A stretch of 64,000 nucleotides of DNA from Neurospora tetraspora (GCF_033439725.1 NW_026944384.1:3782001-3846000), one strand, 5' to 3'. Counted from the stretch's first letter, positions 32,760 through 44,687 are shown. Notes: generated by a model from the letters alone, not told the origin. Numbers and translations are program-made.

Positions 32760-35700
32760 TTAGTCCGACATTTCCTCATCCGAGTCACATTCGCTTCCGC
32801 ACTCGCTCTCGCACTCGCTTCCGCAGCCGTGATGGTGATGATGATCATCATCATCCTCATCCTCCTCTTCCTCTTCATCCTCCTCGTCCTCGTCAGCCTT
32901 CAAGCCGTAGTCATCGTAGAAGTGCGTAAGAGGCTGGACTTGGGTCTTGTACCCGATGGCCTCAAGATTCTTGACCATGTTCTGTAAAGTATGACTGTTA
33001 GTATATGGCATGATAAAACGACAACAGGCCAGGGATGAACTCACCTCTTCCATAATAGGAGCACAAGTAACAACAACGTTACTCTTGCCCGGCTCAAAGA
33101 CGGGCAAGACAAGCTCCCTCAAAGCCTCGCGAATCTGATCGCCCGTCACCTCGCGAATGCGCGCCAGAAGCTTCTTGTTCCAACCGGGCTCCTGACCGCG
33201 GATGACGTTGCTCACAAAGTTCTGCTGCGCCGCCGCCGTCATGGTAGCCTGCTCGTCCGCGACAGCCAGCACCAGACCGCTGATGGCGCCCTCGACCAGA
33301 TGCTTGTCCAGCGGCTCCTCACCGGAAGCGATCTTGGCCACCGTGTTCCTGCTGGCCTCGATGGCCTTGCTGGCATCGGGCGACCGGTACACGTGGAACT
33401 GGATGTAGCCCGAGTCGGACTCGCGGCCAAAGTGGACGCCGTAGGCGAGACCGTTGCCGCGGACGGCGTTCCACAAGGGACCCTCGGTGGTCTCGAGGTA
33501 GGAGAGGGCGACGAGGTAGGCGGGCAAGCGGGGATCGGAGTAGGACTTGATGCCGCTGGCGGTGCTGACGCTGAAGGAGGAGTCAAGCGTGGTCATGGGG
33601 ATGACGACGCTGCCGAAGGAGCCGGGAGCCTTGCCCTCGTCGCTCAGCATCTGGTGCGGGCGGATGACGGGTAGGAGATCCTTGGAGGTGTCGAGGTCGG
33701 GGATCTCGGTGAAGCTGTCCCAGGCCGCAATGGGGTTGGGGAGCTTCTCAACGTGGGCGTTGACAAGGACGCGGAGGTTCTCGAAGGTGAAAAGACTACG
33801 GCGCAGTTCCTCGAACCAGGAGACGACGGTCTCGGGTTCCTTCTCGAGAAGTTTCTTCAGGCGACGGTAGTAAACCGCCTTGACGAGCGTCCGCTTAGCG
33901 ACAGAGTAAGACTCCGGCAGTAGATGGATGGACTGATCGACTTCGCGAGACATGACTCTGCCGTCTCTTTTCGCCTCGGGAATATCGGCAAGGGCTTTGA
34001 CAACAGCGGCCTTGAGACGGACGGGATCGAAGACGATGTCAAACATCAGTGTGCGAAGCCAGCTGATCATAGTGGTGTACTTGTCGAGATCCACCTGGAA
34101 CTGCAGAGCCATACCTTCGTTATCACCAATGCGCGAAGCACTGTTCAGGTGGTAGCTGATGGTGTCCTTCTCGAGTTGCTTAACAACATCTTCAAACTCC
34201 ATGCGTTTGCCATCGCGCATGACCGGCGAGTTGAAGAAGTTGTCTGCGAACAGAGGGAGGAGAGGCTTGAGCCTGTTGGGCGTCGCCGATGTTCCGACGT
34301 GCAAAGTAAGGTGTACAAAGTTGGTAGGAACGTCCTCAAACTGGAGAAATAGAGGCTTAGCGCCTTGGGGTGCCGCATCAATGATCTTCTGGGCCGATTT
34401 ATCGGTAGTTCCGAGGCTGCGGGCCTTGCCGCTTCTTGCTGTCAACGACTCAATGAAGTGGATGGACGATGTGTCAGGAACCGGCCACTGATCGAGCACC
34501 TCAGGAGGGATAGGCTTCTCGTTGTTTTGCTTAGCCTTCTTAACCTTCTCCTTCAGCTTCTTTAGGCCCTCCTCTCCCAACTCTTCTCTCCTCTTGGCGA
34601 GACGCTCCTTCTCTGTCTTCTTGAGCTTCTTGGCGAGTTCCATAGAGGGCTTCCCCAGGATGGACACGTGAGGTGCGTCTGAAATCCACTTCTTGAGGAA
34701 GTCACGCCACTGCTCCTCCTCCCAGCCAGCAAGGACATCGTACTCGCCCAAAGTCTGAAGTTCCCTCAGGGTAGAGCCGTCACGCTTTCCAAACAAGTAG
34801 TCGGTGATGATATTGCTGGAGTAGAACTGTTCCGAACCTTCAGCATGGTACTTGATCTGACGCAACTCGCGCGAGATGCACTCCTTCATGTACCCCATAT
34901 CGAGTGGCTTGGATGCAACCTCCTTCAGAAGCGAAATAAGGCGCTCCTCGACAAAGGCGAGCTTCTCGGTAGCGACACCGGTTGGCTGGAACCAGATAAC
35001 GGAGTTGGGGCGAGTATCCCACCAGAAGGACACTGAGCTGGCCAATTCCTCCTTCTCAACAATGGTGTTTTCGATCACAGACACGGAGGAGCCACAGAGG
35101 TATGTCAACAAGATGTTGAGAGCCGTTGCTTGCAACTGGTCAACGCAGCTGGGACCGAAGAAGGCCATCACGATCTCGCCAGTAGACTCATCCTCCTCAG
35201 GAAACTCAACAGTCTCGACAACTGTTTCCTTCAGGGGAGGCGGTTGAGGAGAGTCGACAAATGGGCGCTTGAAGTTGGGGTCAGGAGGGGGGATGTCGTC
35301 CTTGATGCTCTCCTCAAACTTATCCAAGATATCCAAAAGATTCTCATGGTTCGCCTCGCCGACAATGATGACAGCCAGGTTTTGAGGTTGATACATGGCC
35401 TTGTGGAACTCGCGGATGCGGTCTGGGGTCAACACTCTGAGGGCATCCATCATACCGCCGGTCTCGTAGCGGAATCCGACATTTTCGGGGTACAGCAACC
35501 GACGGGCACGCAAGTCCATAAGCTCCTGGCTCGAGTACTGGATAGCCTGCATCTCGGAGTACACCACACCCGCATCGTTGCCCTCGCCGTCGATATGGTG
35601 AACTTCGGTCACGCATCCATCGTCGGTGAGAGTAGGAAGAATGACGTGCTCTAGATAGACGGGTAGAATCTGAGCGAAGCCGTCCCAACCAGCCGTCTCA

Positions 35701-36014
35701 AGCGTATAAGCGGTATGGTCAACGGCAGTCCATGCATTTGTACCAGAGTAGGCACGTCCAGCTAGCTTGTCCAAGAGACCCTTGTATTGGTAGTTCTTGG
35801 AGCCCATGAAGACCAGATGCTCCAGAGTGTGAGGGGCACCGGAGTCGTCAAAGATTTCGGTAGCGAGGGTAAAGTAACCGTTGATTTTCGGACCCTTGCG
35901 ATCTGCCACAATGACCTGCATGCCAGTACGCTCTGAGACGTATTGGGTGATTGTCGTCGGGGCATAGTCGGTCTCGAAGGTTTGCACCTTACGGAACCTT
36001 GGTGCTGTCGACAT
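32760..36014 (-). CDS. M16 zinc metallopeptidase of the YOL098C / S. pombe C3H1.02c type
   Basis: Large cytosolic-type insulinase/PreP-like peptidase; the fungal substrate is unknown. Exons (minus): 36014-33045 and 32981-32760; 1063 residues. The 63-nt intron near the 3' end is stop-free and in frame. The inverted zinc motif is HTLEH (residues 62-66) in APHTLEHLVFMGS, with the distal acidic ligand in GVVYSEMQAIQYSS. The C-terminal inactive half has LPAYLVALSYLETTEGPLWNAV. A charged hinge (KKLKKTEKERLAKRREEL) sits midway. The start MSTAPRFRKVQTF is the first ATG; seven codons further up begin at a non-ATG codon. The tail after KADEDEE is remarkable: an acidic run, five His, then four Cys spaced by Ser-Glu/Gly units, ending SDEEMSD. 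This is the second M16 gene in the window (see cym-1). Confidence 0.92.
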   Translation of the reverse strand: MSTAPRFRKVQTFETDYAPTTITQYVSERTGMQVIVADRKGPKINGYFTLATEIFDDSGAPHTLEHLVFMGSKNYQYKGLLDKLAGRAYSGTNAWTAVDHTAYTLETAGWDGFAQILPVYLEHVILPTLTDDGCVTEVHHIDGEGNDAGVVYSEMQAIQYSSQELMDLRARRLLYPENVGFRYETGGMMDALRVLTPDRIREFHKAMYQPQNLAVIIVGEANHENLLDILDKFEESIKDDIPPPDPNFKRPFVDSPQPPPLKETVVETVEFPEEDESTGEIVMAFFGPSCVDQLQATALNILLTYLCGSSVSVIENTIVEKEELASSVSFWWDTRPNSVIWFQPTGVATEKLAFVEERLISLLKEVASKPLDMGYMKECISRELRQIKYHAEGSEQFYSSNIITDYLFGKRDGSTLRELQTLGEYDVLAGWEEEQWRDFLKKWISDAPHVSILGKPSMELAKKLKKTEKERLAKRREELGEEGLKKLKEKVKKAKQNNEKPIPPEVLDQWPVPDTSSIHFIESLTARSGKARSLGTTDKSAQKIIDAAPQGAKPLFLQFEDVPTNFVHLTLHVGTSATPNRLKPLLPLFADNFFNSPVMRDGKRMEFEDVVKQLEKDTISYHLNSASRIGDNEGMALQFQVDLDKYTTMISWLRTLMFDIVFDPVRLKAAVVKALADIPEAKRDGRVMSREVDQSIHLLPESYSVAKRTLVKAVYYRRLKKLLEKEPETVVSWFEELRRSLFTFENLRVLVNAHVEKLPNPIAAWDSFTEIPDLDTSKDLLPVIRPHQMLSDEGKAPGSFGSVVIPMTTLDSSFSVSTASGIKSYSDPRLPAYLVALSYLETTEGPLWNAVRGNGLAYGVHFGRESDSGYIQFHVYRSPDASKAIEASRNTVAKIASGEEPLDKHLVEGAISGLVLAVADEQATMTAAAQQNFVSNVIRGQEPGWNKKLLARIREVTGDQIREALRELVLPVFEPGKSNVVVTCAPIMEEVSSSLACCRFIMPYTNSHTLQNMVKNLEAIGYKTQVQPLTHFYDDYGLKADEDEEDEEEEEDEDDDDHHHHHGCGSECESECGSECDSDEEMSD

Positions 36015-37588
36015 GTTGCTGCTGATTGTGGGCAAAGAGCCTTGAACGTTACTGGGAAGAGGATTAGCCCATGACTAGTGAGATAAAAGTCGTAACAGTA
36101 GAAATGCCACGGAAAGTCTCCAAAATGATGACATCTTTTGCAAGTGATAATGCTACTTTTCCATAGACTCCTGAAAAGCTACATCTTGGGGAGCCCACAG
36201 GTTTATATGGGGGTTTATGTAGCTGAGTCCCCCTTCTCCTCATGCTCGACCATGATGAAAAGGGAGGAGGTACCAAGAATTATATGGGAAAATCACCGTG
36301 GGAATATCACAGGAAGTGCTATTGTTAACCCGTGAGTCGGCTGTGGTGGCAACTACACTGCCCGTTGCTAGAGTCCCAAAGAACATGACTGAGCGTCTGA
36401 AGAATAGCATCTTGTCATAGGCCCTTGGGGCAGGAGGAATGCGTGATGAAATAGAACAGGATGCTTGGGGAAGGGAGAATCGAGGGGAGTTGTGGGGGAG
36501 AAAAGGGAGCAAGGCTGGCAAGATATGGATTTGAAGAAGGAGGACTCGGCGAATCGAGGCTGGCTGCTGACAACTGAATGCAGGTTGGTGTGTATCTCGA
36601 GGTGAAGTGTACAAGACTCTCTTACCGGTGCAACTGTCTGAACGAAGATGTTTGCCAGGCCGCCGGGAATCTGCTGCAGGTCGAGTAAGACCAGAAAGGC
36701 GAGGTTGCTCTGAATAATGGCGGTTGAGCAGCCTGGAGTCGACGTATGGATAGTTGAGGCAGGGTTGATGGACCTTTTTATACGGAAGAGAAAGTAAAAG
36801 TTATCAGATTGAGGTCCGTGTTGTTGACAGGAAAGGAAGTCCACCAAAAGAAAGTTTCAAGGGAAGTTGCCCCTCCTTGAGACTGGCCCAGATGCAGGTT
36901 CCTCTTGTGATGAGCGGGAAGGAATGAGGGGCGGAGGACCATGGAGCACAGAGGCAGGACCCCGTGGGGAAAGCTCCGAGAATGGAAATAAAAATTTTGA
37001 ACTCACTTCCCGTCGTCGTATTCCAAGTTCACATATGTGAACTGGAATAGATTTATATAGATACGATCAGTAGCTCCCGCAAGATGGAGGTTTATGAATC
37101 AGAAATGGAGATCCACGAGAACTTGTAACTGCCACGACCTCAACGACAACAAGATAATTGAGGGGCATCCGGCGCTAACTACAACTGTAGTTACACGGCG
37201 CCGTCTCACCTTCCGTCCCAGCGGCCGGGGGAGCTTTCAGGTCCCTTGACGGCCAGCCCGGTCCCGATTGGCGCCGCATCAAGCACGCCCCACATGATCT
37301 CCCCTAAAACAAGTCTTGGCAGTACGTACAGGGGGTGCTGTCAGTGGGTGTCATCAATGCCATCCATTGATTCAACTTATCGACAGCCAAGCTGGCCGCA
37401 ACTTGCTTGTCAACACCAACCAACAAAGTTCGCGACAACTGTGACACATCAGCAGCAGTACCTACCTAGTCCGCGTATGACACCACGAAACGCCTAGGCA
37501 GTCGACCGGACTCAGATCCGCTGCCACTCGAGTTGCAATTCCAATCTCGAGCCACATATCCACACCTAAACCAACATATCAGGACAGC
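36015..37588. other. Divergent promoter region between the M16 peptidase and ZW10
   Basis: About 1.6 kb without a supported gene. Short open frames on both strands have no family resemblance. Confidence 0.5.
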
Positions 37589-40473
37589 ATGGCCGTTGCG
37601 ACGCCAGACTCGCCGGCTGGGCAGATTGCTCAGGCCCTCGTAGACTTCTCTGTCGAGGGAGCGTTCCCAGAAGAATCGGTATCATCCTTAACGGTAGACT
37701 CAGACGCGCTCCCAGCAGCCATTGAAGCACTCGCCAGTGCAAAAGCCAAGCTCCAGGTACCAACCATTCACTTCTCGACCCACGCCTATAAACCCTTTGC
37801 TGAGGCTTTGCACTTGTTTGTAGGCCGAGATACACACCATCAACGAAGAAACCGCCGACGATGTCCGAACATGGAAAACAAACGCCCAATCGGTCCAAGA
37901 CGACATTATTCGGTCAAAAGCTCTAGCGAACGATATCCTGAAACAGTCGGAAGCGCCACAGGCGTCAGGGAAAGCCATCGAGGAAGCCGAAGCAAGAGCT
38001 GCCTTTCTCGCCCGCGAGCTGGACTACAACACACAGTTGAGAAGCGCATTAAAGGGAATCAAGGCCGTTAACCAAATACTCGACCAAGTTGAGCAAGCGC
38101 GGGACGAACGTCGTATTCTCGATGCTCTACATCTACTCGAACGTGAGCTACAATGCTTCCAGGAAGTGCCTGAGCCGGTTGCTAATACTGCCATCAGGAT
38201 CATGGAAAGAGCTCGACGCTGTACCCGTCAACAAGTCTTGTCGTGCTATCAAACTCCTTGATATCAGAGCCTTCGAACTCAAGTCGGACGTCCATCAAGT
38301 CTTTGATCATGTGTGGAATACTCTAATACACGTTGATATCGAGGGTCACAAGGTGTCAATAAGTGACACGAAGCAGGGTAAGCCACCATATCTACAGGCT
38401 GTTGGCACACGAGATCTGACCCATCGTAGACGAAGCCATGAGCCTATCCGATGCCGTCATTGGCCTCAAGGCATACAAGGAAGTCGATCAACGCGCAGCC
38501 CAACTATGGCACGATATTGACAAGGCTATTCTTGCTCCCAGACTCGACATCAAGCAAGAACGTTTGCCCAGTATCAGGATTAATGAAAACACGTTGGAGA
38601 TAGGAGGAACATCCGATCAGTCTATTGAGGCTGTGTTCCGAGATTTAGAACAGATCTTTGCCTTCCTGGTCGAAAAGCTGGCGCCAGATCTGGTTGAGAC
38701 CATCTCAACTGTCTTACTACCAGGTCTCATCCCAACCATCACCAAAACTTGGCTCGACTTGGCCGTTCCATCCTCGCTTGAGGAAATGGATAGATTTCAA
38801 GCGACAATATCAACAACAAAGGGCTTCTGCACCACTCTCAAAGCACTGGGATTGTCGCATCTCAATGAACTACAAGAGTGGACCGAAAGTGCACCTAGAG
38901 TATGGCTGTCGAAACGAAGAGAGGCTGCTCTGGACCAAATGAGGACGCAATTGTCTCAGGGACTGGGCGCATCGAAGCAAGTCGAAAGGGTCGAAAAACA
39001 GGTGGTGTCAAAGTCCGAGGGCCAGCAGTTGGCCGCCAATGGAGCCATGGTTACCGAAGACGATGGTGGCTGGGATGCATGGGGATCCGATGGCGAGCAA
39101 GAGACTGGTGGGCAACAGTCCAGTAAACCGGCTGCGACAACGTCAGCCACCGAACCATCCGCGGACGCTATCGATGATGCGGCCGATGCCTGGGGCTGGG
39201 GTGAGGAAGACCCTGAACCAGAGAAGTCGGAGGAACCTCAGCAGAAGAAGCAAAAGCAGGAGGAGGACGATGATCCCACTGAGGCCTGGGGCTGGGGCGA
39301 TGACGCCCAGAATGACGATACTGCGCCGGAACCAGCACCAACCGCCCCATCAGCTTCGTCAAAACCACAGACACGGGAGTTGACTTTCAAGGAGACCTAC
39401 AGCATCTCATCCCTGCCACAGCCGGTCCTAGACTTGATATCTTCTCTCGTCGAAGATGGAGCAGCATTAACCCAGGGGACCTATGCCAACAGCCCCGTTG
39501 CTGCAGCTGCCGCCGGACTCTTCGGTCTTCCCACTCTTGCGCTGGCCATGTTCCGTGCCGTTGCCCCCCACTACTACGCTCCCGACCTTGGCGGAAACAT
39601 GTGAGTGCACAACCATACTTGTTACCTAACGTCGAGATGTTAACCAGATCAAAGGTTTCTCTACAACGATGCTACCTACCTGTCGGAGCGGCTAGCTGAG
39701 TTCGCCGAGGAGTGGGTGAAGAGGGACAATATCAGCACACGGGCGCAAACCATGCTAAGACTGGATAACGACATTAAGTCCATGCAAAGCTTCGCAAACC
39801 GCGCGTATAGCAACGAGATGAGCATCCAAAAGACAGTGCTCAGGGATCTCTTAGGGGGTAAGTTCCGCCCGCTGCTAACCATAACCTCTTTGAGACCACC
39901 CTCTTGACCTGTAACTAACACCTAGCCCTCAAATTCACAGGCGAACAGAACCTCATCCAGCAAGACGACACCGAATCCTGCGTCTCCGCCGCCGTCGCCC
40001 GCGTGCGCTCCCTCGCCATCGCCTGGGAATCCATCCTCTCTCGCTCAGCCTGGCAGCAAGCCGTCGGCTCGCTCGTCGACGCCGTCGCCAACAAGATCAT
40101 TGGCGACGTCATGGATTTGCCGGGTATCGGCCAGGACGAGGCTTACAACATTGCTAACCACATTGCTTCAGTCACGGCTTTGGACGATTTGTTCCTGCCT
40201 AGTCGCTTTGCCACCGAGAGCGGTAATGCTGGTGAGACCAACGAAATCCCCACAACGGCGCAGTACGCGGGTTCGTGGTTGCGCCTCAAGTACCTGTCGG
40301 AAGTGCTGCAGAGCAACCTCAAGGACGTGCGGTATCTGTGGCTGGAGAGCGAGTTGAGCTTGTATTTCTCGGCGGACGAGGTGGTGGATTTGGTCAATCT
40401 CAGCTTTGAGGATAACCCGAGGACGAGGGAGGTGATTAGGGAGATTAGGGCGAGGCCGAATCCTCTTGGGTGA
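37589..40473 (+). CDS. ZW10/Dsl1-family vesicle tether subunit (RZZ or Dsl1/NRZ complex)
   Basis: ZW10 serves the kinetochore RZZ complex in animals and the ER tether for Golgi-derived COPI vesicles (NRZ; Dsl1 in yeast); the latter is the likely job in fungi. Exons: 37589-37756, 37824-38142, 38198-38377, 38430-39600, 39655-39857, 39941-40473; 857 residues; introns of 67, 55, 52, 54 and 83 nt. The N-terminal half is helical with ZW10-like blocks (KGIKAVNQILDQVEQA, IRAFELKSDVHQVFDHVW), the C-terminal half has YLSERLAEFAEEW, AWESILSRSAWQQAVGSLVDAVANKIIGDVMDLPGI (given here in two runs: SRSAWQQAVGSLVDAV and IIGDVMDLPGI) and FSADEVVDLVNLSFED. Between them an acidic, disordered loop of about 150 residues carries three Trp motifs: W437/W440, W477/W479, W509/W511. 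In yeast Dsl1, acidic-loop Trp motifs bind delta-COP, so this loop probably does the same. Confidence 0.88.
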
Positions 40474-41724
40474 AGAGAGCTTAGCTATAAGTAAGGGAGT
40501 ATAATTGTAGAATGGTAGTTTGTAATAATTGCAAGCATTCATATAACGGATGGACGACCGACCAGCTTGCGGTCGAGGTAATTGAATGTCATATCGAGCT
40601 ATTTTTTCCCTCCCGGGCGACTTGGTCATAAAAACCACAGGCGGATAGGTGGCTCAGTTGTTATCACTTGCGCGACTCGAAGAAGCTTTTCAAACTCTTT
40701 TATTTCCGTCCTCTCTGTTGTTAAATCCTTCAACAACTAGACTAAGCACCCAAAGCTGATGCAGAGGCTCCGAAGTAAGAACCGCTTGAAAGAAAGTAGA
40801 GGAGGTAACACGCGAAAAGCCCTCATGTGGTACTATACATTCTACCTATCCATTTTCCTGTCCTTTTTCCTTTTTCCTTCATCACTCTCCAAAGACTCTG
40901 GTGACTTGTTCCTTTTCGTTTCCCTTCCGTTTTTTACCCCAACTCCTCTCGTTGGCATTGGTCTGAACTGCCTGCTGAACTCCTGTTTGGCAATGGCCTA
41001 TCTGGCTGGCTGGCTGTCTGTCGCCTAGAATAGGCAGGATGCGGCCTCTTTCCATAGATTATGCACCCTTGAACGAGCTCGTGAAGTCTTCCTTCTCTTC
41101 CCCGACCTTGAGGTGCAAGGCACGCATAAAGATATGGTGTTGTGTGTATGGTATGGTATGGTATGGTATGGCATGTAGCATCCGCAGGGAAACCAGAGGA
41201 GGTGAGGCAGGCTCACTGAACGTGAAGAAATATTCATAAAAAAGATGCTACGGGGCTTACTGCTAGCTACTAGACAAACAGCTTTGCTACCCTTTCTCTC
41301 TCCGTAGATGACCGACCACTGTCGAGGTAGCTCTTGTTCTTGCCTGTGCCTGTACCTGGTCAAGCTAATGTTTCCTTTGATCTGCTGCCTGCCTGCCTGC
41401 CTGCCTGTCTGTTTCCTTTCTTTTTCGCGCTACCAACGAACGCGATTCGCTTTCTGTTCTCTGTCTTGCTGCATTTCCCCTTCAATCAATGGGTATCATA
41501 TCTTCTTTCTCTCATGCCACTTCCTCACACCCTACGTTCGTCCTTGAATTGTTGTTGATTTGTGGTAAACGAGCTTCTCGACAAGTGATGTTGGATGGAT
41601 GGCTTGTTTCCGGGTGATTGGTGACTTTCATAGCCACCAACCGTTTGTCATGTCTATAACCGACACGAGCTGCTGTAGATTGCGTCTGTGATAGCTGGCG
41701 CTGATGCACGCGTTTTGGCATTTT
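40474..41724. other. Convergent intergenic region with two short microsatellites
   Basis: About 1.25 kb of 3' flanks. It holds five copies of TATGG at 41147-41171 and five of GCCT at 41387-41406. Many T/C-rich stretches are present; no gene is supported. Confidence 0.6.
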
Positions 41725-43095
41725 TCAGTCCGCTCTCCAGTGCATTCCTTCGTTTCTTTCGCCGAGATAAAGCTCGATAGCGTAGAGTCCCATGGTGGCA
41801 GCGACATTGACCCAACGCCAAGGGTTTCCACCGGCATCACCAGCGCGTAGAGTCCACCCGATATCATCGCCGTTGTTGGATACACTGAAGTGCTGTAGCA
41901 ATAAGCTCGTATATACGGCAATGAGGATGGAGGGAGAGAACCAACTGAGGAAGCCTACAAGGCGGTTAGCCCCGTCGGTCTCTTCCAGTAAGCTTGGCTC
42001 GTCCATGAGAGCTCTGGCGCCGAGCTCCCGAACAGCCGGAATGATGCGGGTGGCGCAGTAGAAGACGATGATCCGGTAGGTTAGCGAGATGATGACGCTC
42101 GGTGTAATGGTTTGGAATGCGGCGTAGAGGAACTGAAAAGAAGTGTTGAAAACTTCGGGCAGACTGCTGAGGATGTGCATCAATGTCGAATAGGATGCCA
42201 TGATAATTGGGGGCAAAGGCGGGAAATCGGGTTGAAGCGCGGCCGCTTGCTCGGCCGCAGCAACAGCTTCGGCAGACGGCTGATAGTCGGTGAAGATCTG
42301 ATAGACACATAGAACAATGTAGGCAAAGAGGAGAGATGACTCCACGGCGTTGCCGCGCCCGCTACCAATTCCATATGCTCCCAGAAATACGGCCGAGGCC
42401 ATTGTCGCTCCAATGAGGGTGGCATCGATGGTGTTGATTTCGGGGAAACGCGCAACTCTCCAGAGGAAGTAAACGGCACTGGAGATGATGGAACCAGAAA
42501 AGGCAAGGAGAAAAATCTAGAAAGAGGTTAGCAACGTGGTTTGTAAGGAACAGAATCAAGATCAGCAACTTACCATCCATGTATCGCCTCCACCGCGGGT
42601 GACGAGCCACCTTGCAACCCGCCCAGCAGTCTGTATCACCAAGAGGGTGCAGAAACCTTCCAGCAGTTGGAAAACAGGGCTCGAGTAGCTCAACGTCTTG
42701 TCCCAAGCTCCCAAGGCGACATTCTCGACAAAGCCATGCTGACCAAAGAAGTATTCGCCCCAAGTGCTGGGCTTGTGATCCGCAGTAACAGAAGAGAAGG
42801 TGCGCGATACCCAGCCGGCGTTCTCAGCATCCACTGAGAACCTATTCAGAGACCAGATGAGAAGGGCTGGAATGACGATCCATTGCGACAAGCCGACACT
42901 GCTAGTGAAGAACCAGCGGACTCGTGACCTCTCGGGTGTGAGGAGCTTGCTGGTGCTGTAGATAAGGTAGAAGATGAAGAGAGATAGCGAGTAGGCTAGA
43001 CCGGCATCGCGACCACCAACGTCGAAAGCGATGGGTATTAGGAGCACGATGCTCAGCAAAAAGATTGCGCTCGTCGAGGCGCTGATGAGCCACAT
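41725..43095 (-). CDS. ice2: ICE2-family ER membrane protein
   Basis: Yeast Ice2 is a polytopic ER protein needed for cortical ER structure and inheritance and for lipid-synthesis control. Exons (minus): 43095-42574 and 42516-41725, intron 57 nt after the codon for Met in GGGDTWM; 437 residues. The N-terminus MWLISASTSAIFLLSIVLLIPIAF (first span within SAIFLLSIVLLIPIAF) is followed by SLSLFIFYLIYSTSKLL, WIVIPALLIWSL, FQLLEGFCTLLVIQTAGR, IFLLAFSGSIISSAVYFLW, ASAVFLGAYGIGSG, LLFAYIVLCVYQIF and FQTITPSVIISLTYRIIVFY; at least eight membrane spans. The assignment rests on this span pattern and N-terminal resemblance to fungal ICE2 proteins. The start codon is preceded by 940 nt without AUG on its strand. 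Confidence 0.82.
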
Positions 43096-44616
43096 GGTTG
43101 CGGCGGGCGATGGTTGTCCGCCCGCTGCCGAAACCGACTATCGAGTGTTGAGATAAGAGGGCGCGTCGGGGTTGAGAACCTGTCGAGAAGGTCGGCGAAC
43201 AGTCGCGGTGACGGGGAGGCTTCCTTGGATGTGGTCGATGATGCAACCAAGGCCAGTTCGTGTACCCGAAAGTGACACACGAGCAAGGAGAAACAAGCAG
43301 CCAAGACACGGAGCACTGTGTGGTCAAGGCCTTGACGTCGCGGGGTTGGTTGAAGAACGGCAGTTGACAGAGTCGACTTTCAGAAACGCCTTCTGCAGAG
43401 GACTACCAGCCAGAGTTTGTCTTGCAACAGGTCGCGAAGTGTTTTCTTTTGCTTTCACGGAGCGTGTCTCGCGTAGGTAGCAGGTGTGAAGACGACGTAT
43501 GGTTGGTGTGCCGGGCAATCGAGTCGATCGGTTGGTCCGTGGCCGGTCGGTCGGTCGGTTCGAAGGTTCGGTCGTTGGGGAATTTGGCCGGATGTGATTC
43601 GATGAAGTGCTCGATGATGCAGTATGACTGTTGGATGCTACACAATTGCAGCTGCTCCCGTGAAGCAAATGGGATCGAATGGGAGTTGAATCCTGATGTC
43701 TGTCTCTCGACCAAACTTGGATATTGGAAGGTTGGAGGTGGTGACCGCGGTGGTGGTGGGTGGCAGTGGAACGGCTGCTAACTGCTGGGTGAAGGAGGGG
43801 AGGGCTGAAACAAGAAAGCGGGAAACCCTTGGGTCTCCAATTTCTCGAGATCTGCAGTCGCTACCCGTGCGACAGAGAGGGGAGCCAGTGTTCCAACGAT
43901 CTCCAAGGCTGACCCTACCTAGAATGACAGCTTTTCAGGGTTTTTGGTGGTTGTGACTTTTTGTCGTGTGCTCCTCGTGCTCCACCGTCCTCGAGGGAAA
44001 AACACTTATGACAATCCTTGGTCGGCGCCTCCCCTCATCTTAGCCAGCGGCCAGCCAAGCCGCTAGCCTGAAACTGCTAGCGGAGCCTTGATAGCGCTGA
44101 TAACGGCTCCCTAGCTCCATCCACATGAGCTGAAGGTGGGCTTTTGATCGTGTGTTGCGCCACGATTAACAAAATTCACGTGCTTCAAGTTGCGATGTTC
44201 TTGCATCACAGTTTGAGGGTCCGTCGACTTAAAGATACCTTATGTTCAATGCATTCACACTTCTATTCATTCACACTCTTGAGTTGGAAAAAAGTTAAGG
44301 TAGTTATCATGGCTCGTCATCATCAGTGTAGGTACATCGTCCCTAGAGGGAAGGTACTGTATAACTTCGCTTGGTGTTGGAAAGAGCCGGAGCTTCCCCT
44401 CCTTCCCCATTCGAGTTCATACATGGCAAGTGTGATGCTCATATGGACGAGTCTGAACAAACTATGGAAAGAGGATAGACTTGATTCATAAGTCAAGGCG
44501 TATATTACTTTGACAGAGTGCTTACATATCTGATGTCTTTCCCCTGCGACAAACTATAATCAAGCCCACCTTCATAAGTGCATCCTCCATGACAAATCAA
44601 CCACAATCAAAAAAAA
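43096..44616. other. Intergenic: long AUG-free ice2 leader/promoter
   Basis: On the ice2 sense strand no AUG occurs from 43096 to 44035, while ATG is frequent on the other strand. This fits a very long 5' leader (possibly with introns). A GGTC/GGTT run is at about 43536-43575. The rest has no supported gene. Confidence 0.5.
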
Positions 44617-44687
44617 GCGCCAGTGGTTTAGTGGTAAAATCCATCGTTGCCATCGATGGGCCCCGCGTTCGATTCGCGGCTGGCGCA
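44617..44687 (+). tRNA. tRNA-Gly (anticodon GCC)
   Basis: 71 nt with all four arms. Acceptor GCGCCAG pairs with CTGGCGC (A discriminator). The D arm has GTGGTTTAGTGG. The anticodon arm is CATCG-TTGCCAT-CGATG with GCC at loop positions 34-36. The T arm is CCGCG-TTCGATT-CGCGG. No intron. A T-run follows about 25 bases downstream. Confidence 0.97.

Noticed and set aside
40640-40710. tRNA-like start (TGGCTCAGTTG) near the ZW10 3' end
   Set aside because: The candidate T arm (TTCAAAC) is about seven bases too close and lacks the closing pair, so no tRNA can be folded.
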